NCBI GenBank assembly: GCA_029937335.1
Contig: JAPYQD010000059.1
Location: 1 to 5,103 of the forward strand
Reading direction: 5' to 3'
DNA length: 5,103 nt
Source of the DNA: Gammaproteobacteria bacterium
GTDB taxonomy: Bacteria > Pseudomonadota > Gammaproteobacteria > PS1 > Pseudothioglobaceae
The position numbers were made by a program, and so were the translations under genes. Below, in pieces: positions 1 through 5,010 of this stretch. Under the pieces are notes generated by a model. That model saw only the letters and a list, made by a program, of their open reading frames with translations, searched no databases and was not told where the DNA came from. Position 1 is the first letter of the stretch. Every line of letters starts with the position of its first letter.

Positions 1-59
1 ACCAGTTGATCTGCAGTAACGGTTTTAACGTTGGTTGACATGATGTCTTGTACTTGCAT
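1..59 (-). CDS. CBS-domain protein, N-terminal fragment (runs off the window)
   Basis: Only the first 19 codons and part of the next lie in the window. The peptide begins MQVQDIMSTNVKTVTADQL. This matches the usual opening of a CBS domain: a short strand, then DIM, a few residues, and V.TV with the next helix. CBS domains pair into modules that bind adenosine nucleotides and regulate enzymes or channels. The ATG at 57-59 is preceded by a strong AAGGAG five or six bases upstream (about 65-70), which fixes the start. The gene lies after the amtB terminator, so it probably has its own transcript, but I could not find a clear promoter in the AT-rich 60-115 stretch. Whether it is a stand-alone CBS pair or the start of a larger protein cannot be seen. 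The CBS call rests on a short peptide. Confidence 0.72.
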   Translation of the reverse strand, partial: MQVQDIMSTNVKTVTADQL

Positions 60-115
60 GTTTTTCTCCTTATGTAATTGTGTATTTTTTTGTGTTTTAT
101 AATAAAAATAATGAT

Positions 116-142
116 AAAAAAAAGCCCCCTAAAAGGGGGCTT
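116..142 (-). terminator. Intrinsic terminator after amtB
   Basis: On the minus strand a perfect 8-bp GC-rich stem (AAGCCCCC at 142-135 with GGGGGCTT at 129-122, loop of 5) is followed by a run of eight U (123-116, partly shared with the stem). It starts 27 nt after the amtB stop and closes the glnK-amtB transcript. A second, weaker hairpin (AAACTC at 159-154 with GAGTTT at 149-144, loop ATTA) sits one base upstream of it, so the two stems could stack. The plus strand has no T-run after the stem, so the terminator is directional. Confidence 0.93.
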
Positions 143-168
143 GAAACTCTAATGAGTTTTCTGAGGGT

Positions 169-1380
169 TTATTTTGTAAACTCTGGGTAAGCTTCCAAAC
201 CACACTCTGTAATATCCACACCTTCTGCTTCTTCTTCATCGGTAACTCGGATACCCATAATGGCTTTTAGCACTAACCATAAAACTAGCGAAGTACCAAA
301 CACCCATACAAAGATGGTTGCTGCGCCAGCCAATTGACCGCTAAACGATACACCTGAGTTAGTTAATGGCACAGCTAATAAGCCCCATAAACCAACCACA
401 CCGTGTACAGAGATTGCACCTACTGGATCATCAATCTTAAATGTCTTATCTAACATATTGATTGAGAATACCACTAGAATACCACCAACAGCACCGATTA
501 GAGTCGCCTCTAAAGCCGTTGGTGTATCTGGACCTGCAGTAATTGCAACCAGACCTGCTAATGCACCATTTAGTGCCATTGTTAAGTCTGCCTTGCCCCA
601 TAGTAGTTTAACTAAGATTAATGCCGCAATCACACCACCAGCTGCTGCTGCATTGGTATTTAAGAATACCATTGCCACTGCATTGGCGCTTTCTTTGCTA
701 GCCATTGCTAATACTGAACCACCATTAAAACCAAACCAACCCATCCATAGGATGAATGTACCTAGTGTTGCTAATGGCATGTTTGCACCCGGAATCGCAT
801 TTGATGAGCCGTCTTTGTTGTATTTACCCTTACGAGCACCTAGAACAATTACACCAGCTAACGCTGCTGCTGCACCAGCCATGTGTACAATACCTGAACC
901 AGCGAAGTCAGAGAAACCTAAGTCACCTAGTACGAATAAGCCAAATACTGCTTCACCATTCCATGTCCATGCGCCTTCCATTGGGTAAATAACACCCGTG
1001 AAAACAATCGCAAAAGCAAAGAACGAGAACAACTTCATACGTTCAGCTACTGCACCAGAAACAATTGACATTGCTGTTGCAACAAACACTACTTGGAAAA
1101 AGAAATCAGCTGCGCTTGAATAAGTTTCTCCTGCACCATTAATTCCTTCTAGCATAATACCGCCACCATACATAAGGTCGTAACCATAAACCATATACAT
1201 CGTACAAGCAATCGCAAACAAGCCGATATTCTTAGTTAGAATCTCCGCTGTGTTCTTACTTCTAACAAGGCCAGCTTCCAACATTGAGAAACCTGCCGCC
1301 ATCCACATTACCAACGCACCCATCATTAAAAAATAAAAAGTGTCTATGGCAAATTGCATTTCTAAAATTGTATTTTCCAT
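169..1380 (-). CDS. amtB: Ammonium transporter AmtB (Amt/MEP/Rh family)
   Basis: This is a 403-residue inner-membrane ammonium channel with about eleven hydrophobic segments, full length for the family. Hallmarks visible against E. coli AmtB are FQVVF at 95-99 (outer Phe gate, F99), a Trp near the vestibule (W138/W140), D158-x7-H166 (the D160/H168 pair), GFNGGS at 217-222 (inner Phe gate F218, binding Ser S222) and D318-x7-H326 (the second twin histidine). The cytoplasmic tail IRVTDEEEAEGVDI is the region that binds GlnK. The tail then reads ECGLEAY where many homologues have a His-Gly-Glu type sequence. There is no obvious cleaved signal peptide; the N-terminus runs almost directly into the first membrane helix. 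The start is fixed by AAGGAGG at 1386-1392, five nt from the ATG, and this site overlaps the glnK stop codon, so translation is probably coupled. It is the second gene of a glnK-amtB operon and is closed by the terminator at 116-142. Confidence 0.98.
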   Translation of the reverse strand: MENTILEMQFAIDTFYFLMMGALVMWMAAGFSMLEAGLVRSKNTAEILTKNIGLFAIACTMYMVYGYDLMYGGGIMLEGINGAGETYSSAADFFFQVVFVATAMSIVSGAVAERMKLFSFFAFAIVFTGVIYPMEGAWTWNGEAVFGLFVLGDLGFSDFAGSGIVHMAGAAAALAGVIVLGARKGKYNKDGSSNAIPGANMPLATLGTFILWMGWFGFNGGSVLAMASKESANAVAMVFLNTNAAAAGGVIAALILVKLLWGKADLTMALNGALAGLVAITAGPDTPTALEATLIGAVGGILVVFSINMLDKTFKIDDPVGAISVHGVVGLWGLLAVPLTNSGVSFSGQLAGAATIFVWVFGTSLVLWLVLKAIMGIRVTDEEEAEGVDITECGLEAYPEFTK

Positions 1381-1390
1381 ACATTCCTCC

Positions 1391-1738
1391 TTATAACGCT
1401 ACCGAGCCAGTTTCACCCGTACGAATACGGACCACCTCTTCTAAGCTTGAAACAAAAATCTTACCATCGCCAATCTTGCCTTCATCATCAGACTTAGCAG
1501 CGGCACTGATCGCACTGATCGCAGCATCTACTTGGTCTGCTGCAATAGCGATTTCTAATTTTACTTTAGGTAAAAAATCAATCGTGTACTCTGCGCCACG
1601 ATAAAGTTCTGTATGGCCTTTTTGACGACCAAAACCTTTTACCTCTGTTGCCGTAATTCCTGAAACACCAATCTCAGAAAGAGCATCTCTTACATCATCA
1701 AGCTTAAAAGGCTTAATAATTGCTGTTAACATTTTCAT
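1391..1738 (-). CDS. glnK: Nitrogen regulatory protein PII (GlnK type)
   Basis: This trimeric PII signal protein senses 2-oxoglutarate and ATP/ADP and blocks AmtB when nitrogen is plentiful. It opens MKMLTAIIKPFKLDDVRDAL, the family N-terminus. The T-loop reads YRGAEYTID with the uridylylation tyrosine exactly at Tyr51. The B-loop GKIGDGKIFV (87-96) and the C-terminal signature RIRTGETG (104-111) are intact. I place the start at the ATG at 1736-1738: AAGGAG at 1745-1750 lies six nt upstream, and it gives canonical numbering. An in-frame ATG at 1762 would add eight residues but has no ribosome site and lies in the terminator U-tract. The protein is 115 residues, about three more than usual, because an acidic KSDDE replaces the usual two-residue segment before GKIGDGK. 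Linkage to amtB favours glnK over glnB. Expression probably depends on the attenuator-like leader upstream. Confidence 0.97.
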   Translation of the reverse strand: MKMLTAIIKPFKLDDVRDALSEIGVSGITATEVKGFGRQKGHTELYRGAEYTIDFLPKVKLEIAIAADQVDAAISAISAAAKSDDEGKIGDGKIFVSSLEEVVRIRTGETGSVAL

Positions 1739-1760
1739 GTAATTCTCCTTTTTTTTAAAC

Positions 1761-1815
1761 AAAAAAAGCCAGCAGTCGCACTTGTCAAATAACAGACAAT
1801 CTCAACTACTGGCTT
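1761..1815 (-). terminator. Attenuator-like intrinsic terminator directly before glnK
   Basis: On the minus strand AAGCCAGTAG (1815-1806) pairs with CTGCTGGCTT (1775-1766) over ten positions with one wobble. An upper stem TTGTC (1799-1795) with GACAA (1786-1782) closes a loop of eight. A run of seven U follows (1767-1761, the first two within the stem). It ends 11 nt before the glnK Shine-Dalgarno. There is no space for a promoter after it, so it must be read through for glnK to be made, which fits an attenuator. Confidence 0.75.
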
Positions 1816-1853
1816 CTATACCAAATTGCCACAACCCCCTCTTTGAAGCTGGC

Positions 1854-1905
1854 AAAAAAAAACGTCTATTCGACTTCTCTACTAAAAGAAAACTCAAATA
1901 AACGT
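1854..1905 (-). terminator. Intrinsic terminator hairpin, upstream copy in the glnK leader
   Basis: ACGTTTATT (1905-1897) pairs with AATAGACGT (1870-1862) with one wobble, and the stem continues inwards through TGAGTTTTCT with AGAGAAGTCG (one G-G mismatch, two wobbles) to a six-base loop. That gives 18 of 19 positions paired. Eight or nine U follow directly (1862-1854). It could end transcripts arriving from the sensor gene (stop at 2016), or act as the first of two attenuators on transcripts starting near 1946. The sequence does not decide between these. Confidence 0.75.
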
Positions 1906-1952
1906 CAATGTTCTTTGTTAATTTCCCGCCTTTGGAAAAATAACTGTTTTGA

Positions 1953-1981
1953 ATTATAACTAAAAAAAAACTCAGCCGCAA
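1953..1981 (-). promoter_or_regulatory. Predicted sigma70 promoter of the glnK-amtB operon
   Basis: On the minus strand a perfect TATAAT (1958-1953) lies 17 nt downstream of TTGCGG (1981-1976), which keeps the TTG core of the -35 element. Transcription would start near 1946. It is the best promoter in the 277-nt gap between the sensor gene and glnK. I found no sigma54 (-24 GG / -12 GC) site, although glnK genes often have one, and no clear NtrC-type inverted repeat. Confidence 0.6.
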
Positions 1982-2015
1982 GTGTTTTTTTAAATTTAGT
2001 TAAATAAAATTAGCA

Positions 2016-2951
2016 TTAAGTATAAATTTTTTCAAAATTTTCTAAAAATTGTGTGACTGGCAAGTAATGATTACCATCACAGGAAAAACTTAACCCTACC
2101 ATGCCGTTCATAATATTTAAACTGCCTGTTTTTAAATACAAATTATCATCCATAAAACGCATCGTATGAAAATGCTTTAACACTTGCTTAACCTGCTCTT
2201 GTGACACTTTCGCCTCTTTCGGATAGGATTTCTTGGGGTACAAAAGGCAAATGTTAGGACTAATAATTTCATCCAAAATATGCAATCGGTAATTATACGG
2301 ATCATCATAGGTCCAAATAGTCGCCCTAGAAGAAGCGTAATGCAATTTAAGATGGAACACACCCAGCTCACACAACAGTTCAGTCGCAATATTGTGCACT
2401 GTATCAATCGACTGGTCCATGGCGGACTGCACTCTATTTTGATTAAATAAATTTGATCGAATCTCGGGATCGCCTTTAATTTGACGGAACTCATCAGAAC
2501 CGATTTTTTGCTCTAATAAAGGTAATTTTTCTAGATCAAGGTCAAAAACCAGCATACCAATTAACTTATCACCATGGCAAATCGCGTGTACGGCACTAAT
2601 ACAAGGCTTTAAGGTTGTGCTTGAAATATAAGCATCTGATAAATAAAAAGGCCGATCATGATGAACAAAATTAAAAAATGGGCGATTTGATAAATCTTGA
2701 CCTTGGAAATCAATCAAGATTTTGTCTTTATCTACATTGGCACTTAACTGAACGCCGGAACGATTCAGCACATAAGTCAAATTTGCATATTTACATTTCT
2801 GCATATGTTCAAACAAAAAATCATTTAAATTATTCAAGCTACTGGTGCTGTCCATGTAGTTCAGGCACTGCTCAGAAAGCTGTCTAAACCCGCCTTCGAG
2901 CTCATAACTTAAAAAATCTTTTTGCTTATTGATTAATGCTGAAATTTGCAC
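2016..2951 (-). CDS. Soluble Cache/PDC sensor-domain protein of unknown role
   Basis: A 311-residue protein with no signal peptide or membrane segment, so probably cytoplasmic. Residues about 55-145 form a Cache/PDC-like ligand-binding fold: GQDLSNRPFF (84-93), then FYLSDAYISSTTLKPCISA (102-120), then KLIGMLVFDLDLEKLP (129-144). This is the RDLS.RP.F / S..Y.S..T..P..S / G.L..D.DL pattern of chemoreceptor and kinase sensor domains, which usually sit outside the membrane. Residues about 155-311 (DPEIRSNLF, GVFHLKLHYASSRATIW, YLKTGSLNIMNGMVGLSFS) form a second domain that I recall only from proteins annotated 'PDC sensor domain-containing' in gammaproteobacteria. No GGDEF, kinase or HTH motif is visible, so the output is unknown. 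The start is GTG (2949-2951) with an AGAGG site five to six nt upstream; the next in-frame Met is residue 33, inside conserved-looking sequence. It has its own predicted promoter and a leader resembling that of glnK. Confidence 0.85.
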   Translation of the reverse strand: MQISALINKQKDFLSYELEGGFRQLSEQCLNYMDSTSSLNNLNDFLFEHMQKCKYANLTYVLNRSGVQLSANVDKDKILIDFQGQDLSNRPFFNFVHHDRPFYLSDAYISSTTLKPCISAVHAICHGDKLIGMLVFDLDLEKLPLLEQKIGSDEFRQIKGDPEIRSNLFNQNRVQSAMDQSIDTVHNIATELLCELGVFHLKLHYASSRATIWTYDDPYNYRLHILDEIISPNICLLYPKKSYPKEAKVSQEQVKQVLKHFHTMRFMDDNLYLKTGSLNIMNGMVGLSFSCDGNHYLPVTQFLENFEKIYT

Positions 2952-3070
2952 TTTGACCTCTTAGCTGTCATTATAAAATTTTCAATAAAAAAGCCTAACA
3001 GCAAACCACTTTTAAAAATGAATTTGTTACTAGGCTTCTGTGCCAAAACCACCCGGGCTTTAGGTGATTT
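2952..3070 (-). promoter_or_regulatory. 5' leader of the sensor gene, resembling the glnK leader (candidate cis-regulatory RNA)
   Basis: From a predicted start near 3070 the RNA holds a hairpin CACC (3066-3063) with GGTG (3053-3050) around a nine-base loop containing AAAG, then the box TTTGGCACAGAAGCC (3047-3033), then a terminator hairpin with a U-tract (2987-3037), and about 35 nt later the GTG start. The box differs from that of the glnK leader at only two positions, both C/T changes. The GGC and GCC ends of the box can pair with each other (GGU and GCC in glnK), which would compete with the terminator stem for the same GCC. The function is inferred. Confidence 0.5.
2987..3037 (-). terminator. 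Intrinsic terminator or attenuator between the ligase relative and the sensor gene
   Basis: AAGCCTA (3037-3031) pairs perfectly with TAGGCTT (2997-2991). The stem can extend inwards through GTAACAAAT with GTTTGCTGT-type pairs (wobbles and one mismatch). Six U follow (2992-2987). It may end the ligase transcript about 65 nt after its stop, or attenuate the sensor gene from the promoter at 3077-3105, or both. Confidence 0.7.
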
Positions 3071-3076
3071 TTTCTG

Positions 3077-3105
3077 ATTGTAAACTATTTTTTGCAACTT
3101 GTCAT
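3077..3105 (-). promoter_or_regulatory. Predicted sigma70 promoter of the sensor gene, overlapping the ligase stop codon
   Basis: On the minus strand ATGACA (3105-3100, five of six matches to TTGACA) and TACAAT (3082-3077, five of six to TATAAT) are spaced by exactly 17 nt. The -35 element contains the TGA stop (3104-3102) of the ligase relative. Transcription would start near 3070, upstream of the terminator hairpin, so the sensor gene would carry an attenuated leader like glnK. Confidence 0.55.
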
Positions 3106-5000
3106 TCAATCATTGCCAAATAATTCTTTTCACTTAATACCTCAACGCCAAATTTTTTTGCACTTTCAATTTTATTTTGCCCAACTTTTTCACCAATCAC
3201 TAAATAATCAGTCTTAGCACTAACACTGCTAACCACCTGTATACCAATTGATTTAGCCTGTTTTTTCATCTCCTCTCTTGAGCCACTCATCTTGCCAGTA
3301 AAGATAATTTTTTTACCACTAAGATGATGTGTCAGTTCTGCTAAATCTTTTTGCAAGGATGTTAACTCTAAATTAAAGCGGTATTGATTCAGTAAGTCAA
3401 ACTCTGGTCGAATAGCACTAAGCCCAGTAACCATCATTTGAGCGGTCAACTCAGCAAAGCCATTAATGGCTGATATTTGCTCTAAATCTAAACCAAAAAT
3501 AGCATTTAATGGATAAGATTTAAGCAGGTTTTCACAATTACCCAACCCCATTCGCACCACACCAAAAGCTGCTAGAAAACGCCAATCTTCAATTTGTTCA
3601 CTGCTTGATCGTTTGAGTTGATTAACCAAATTGACACTGGTTTTTTCACCAAAGCCCATGGCGCTTAAATCATTAACACTTAACGCGTAAATTTGTGAAA
3701 TTTTACGCATACCATGTTCGTAGAGTTTTTCAATAGTGGCGATACCAAAGCCGTCATTGTTGGCCAATATTTTAAAAAAATATTCCATTTTCCCAATCAC
3801 TTGCGCAGGACAAATATCGTGATTAACACACATTAAGAAGTCAGACTCCCACTGTAGTTTTTCGCCACAACTTGGGCAATGCTCAGGGATATCAACTGCT
3901 GCTGCTTTTAAAACTTGATTAATTTTAGGAATCACCAAGCCTGAACGTGTGAGCTCAATAATACTGCCTGTGCCTAACCCTTGTTCTTTAACCAGACCGT
4001 AATGATGCCCTGTCGCACGCACAATCGTGGCACCACTGAGTAATGTTGGCTCTAATTCTGCTACCGGTGTAATCTTACCAGTACGCCCTACTTGAGGGGT
4101 AACTGATAAAACCTTAACTTGTGCTTTGTCTTTATTCTCTTTAAAGGCGATTTGCCAGCGATGAAATTTACGATTGGCGCCCATCTGTGTTTTTAGACTT
4201 TTATTGGTAACTTCAAATACCACACCATCCACATCAAAATCAACGGTGGCCAATATATCAGTTACAATTTTTTCGAATTGAGTGCTTAGCGTATCAATAC
4301 CGCCTAACCAAATAGGCAGTTGCATAAAAGGCACAAAGAGTGCCGCCTTATCCGCAATAGCTTGTTGTGCTTTTTGATCTAACGCTTTTTCTTTAATTAA
4401 ACTGGCTTGAAAATTACGTGGATATTCAAAATCGTTTGATAGATGAGACTTAAAGTAACTTTTTTTGACCACAATCTCACCCGCACCTTGACCACGCTCA
4501 GAATCGTTGTACACTTGCAATCCACGCTCAAAAACTCGGCTAATATCACTGCCTTTCTTGCCATCTCCTCGCGTATACAAACGAGTACCATCATCAAAGC
4601 CAGCAAACCCATCTAACTTGGGTGTGGCTTTTATTTGAATATCGACATAGGCAAGACCTATGTCGGTGGCAGATTTTTCTAATCGCTCGATCCATTTACG
4701 AATTTCATCCCAAGAATAGGCTTTATCCGTTGAAAGCATTGGCTCTGGTAGGAGTACCTTTTCTTCAGAAAAACTTTGGCCCTCTGGTTCTATCGATTCA
4801 AATAAGGGGTGTTTTGGAAGTCTTTGTTTTAATGCGGGCAGATAGATGAAATCATAATCCTGATCACTAATAATTGGATCGCCTGATCGATAGGCAAGGT
4901 TAGCTGCTTGACAAAAATCTGCTAAGTCGTCATCTGACAAATCATCCGTTAAGATTTCTTGCTGGATGATTTGATTAATAACTGATGATAATAATGCCAT
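3102..5000 (-). CDS. Divergent NAD+-dependent DNA ligase (LigA-like) protein with BRCT domain
   Basis: This 632-residue protein has the full LigA domain order. A domain Ia-like start keeps DPIISDQDYD (41-50). The adenylation domain has KLDG (128-131, candidate AMP lysine K128), TRGDG (143-147), GEIVV (174-178), PRN (194-196), DGVV (258-261) and RWQIAFK (281-287). The OB fold has VGRTGKITPVAELEP (304-318). A four-Cys zinc finger follows (C375, C378, C391, C397, one residue wider than the usual second half), then helix-hairpin-helix repeats (about 410-530) and a C-terminal BRCT domain (560-632). LigA seals nicks using NAD+. Compared with my memory of E. coli LigA, the NMN-binding Tyr22/His23 appear as Ala36/Tyr37, Lys290 as Glu263, Arg277 as Leu250, and Arg208 is not conserved. 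It may be a specialised or weakened paralogue; a database would probably label it ligA. The ATG directly follows a TAA in the same frame and has only a weak AGAG site, suggesting coupling to the upstream gene. Confidence 0.88.
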   Translation of the reverse strand: MALLSSVINQIIQQEILTDDLSDDDLADFCQAANLAYRSGDPIISDQDYDFIYLPALKQRLPKHPLFESIEPEGQSFSEEKVLLPEPMLSTDKAYSWDEIRKWIERLEKSATDIGLAYVDIQIKATPKLDGFAGFDDGTRLYTRGDGKKGSDISRVFERGLQVYNDSERGQGAGEIVVKKSYFKSHLSNDFEYPRNFQASLIKEKALDQKAQQAIADKAALFVPFMQLPIWLGGIDTLSTQFEKIVTDILATVDFDVDGVVFEVTNKSLKTQMGANRKFHRWQIAFKENKDKAQVKVLSVTPQVGRTGKITPVAELEPTLLSGATIVRATGHHYGLVKEQGLGTGSIIELTRSGLVIPKINQVLKAAAVDIPEHCPSCGEKLQWESDFLMCVNHDICPAQVIGKMEYFFKILANNDGFGIATIEKLYEHGMRKISQIYALSVNDLSAMGFGEKTSVNLVNQLKRSSSEQIEDWRFLAAFGVVRMGLGNCENLLKSYPLNAIFGLDLEQISAINGFAELTAQMMVTGLSAIRPEFDLLNQYRFNLELTSLQKDLAELTHHLSGKKIIFTGKMSGSREEMKKQAKSIGIQVVSSVSAKTDYLVIGEKVGQNKIESAKKFGVEVLSEKNYLAMIE

Positions 5001-5010
5001 TTAGGCTCTA

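Larger units (their letters stand above)
1739..1946 (-). promoter_or_regulatory. Long 5' leader of glnK with tandem hairpins (candidate cis-regulatory RNA)
   Basis: A leader of about 208 nt runs from the predicted transcription start near 1946 to the glnK start. In order it holds: a small hairpin (TTTCC 1938-1934 with GGAAA 1926-1922, loop AAAGGCG); a 19-bp hairpin with a U-tract (1854-1905); a G-rich segment that can fold as GCC-AGCTTC with GGGGTT-GT-GGC (1853-1828) around an AAAGAG loop; the box TTTGGTATAGAAGCC (1825-1811); a second terminator hairpin with a U-tract (1761-1815); and the Shine-Dalgarno (1750-1745). The sensor-gene leader at 2952-3070 carries the same box in the same place relative to a terminator. 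No short leader peptide with a good ribosome site was seen. I do not recognise it as a known riboswitch. Structure was paired by hand. Confidence 0.55.

Noticed and set aside
458..988. Plus-strand open frame of about 176 codons opposite amtB
   Set aside because: It is antisense to a clearly conserved amtB, is rich in Ala and Pro as expected from the complement of a membrane protein gene, and shows no recognisable domain.
1284..1604. Plus-strand open frame spanning the amtB-glnK junction
   Set aside because: It is antisense to two conserved genes and has no family resemblance.
1739..1762. ATG at 1762 as the start of glnK, adding eight residues
   Set aside because: It lies in the U-tract and A-run after the terminator, has no Shine-Dalgarno, and would move Tyr51 off its canonical number; the ATG at 1738 has AAGGAG at ideal spacing.
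1962..1991. Bidirectional terminator (A-run, short GC core, T-run) after the sensor gene
   Set aside because: The stem is almost only A-T pairs with a poorly pairing core and overlaps the predicted glnK -35 element; too weak to call.
1739..2015. Glutamine riboswitch (glnA or Downstream-peptide type) or another known class before glnK
   Set aside because: I could not find the conserved core of the glutamine aptamers, nor of glycine, SAM, TPP or guanidine classes, in the leader; a covariance-model search would settle it.
2177..2494. Overlapping minus-strand frame inside the sensor gene
   Set aside because: It is a shadow frame; the residues that make up family motifs are in the 2016-2951 frame.
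2970..2975. TATAAT just upstream of the sensor gene as its main promoter
   Set aside because: No reasonable -35 hexamer lies 16-18 nt upstream, and the start would fall almost on the Shine-Dalgarno. It remains a weak alternative to the promoter at 3077-3105.
3033..3046. Sigma54 promoter suggested by TGGCAC in the sensor-gene leader
   Set aside because: TGGCAC resembles the -24 element, but the required GC is absent at the -12 position, and the glnK copy reads TGGTAT.
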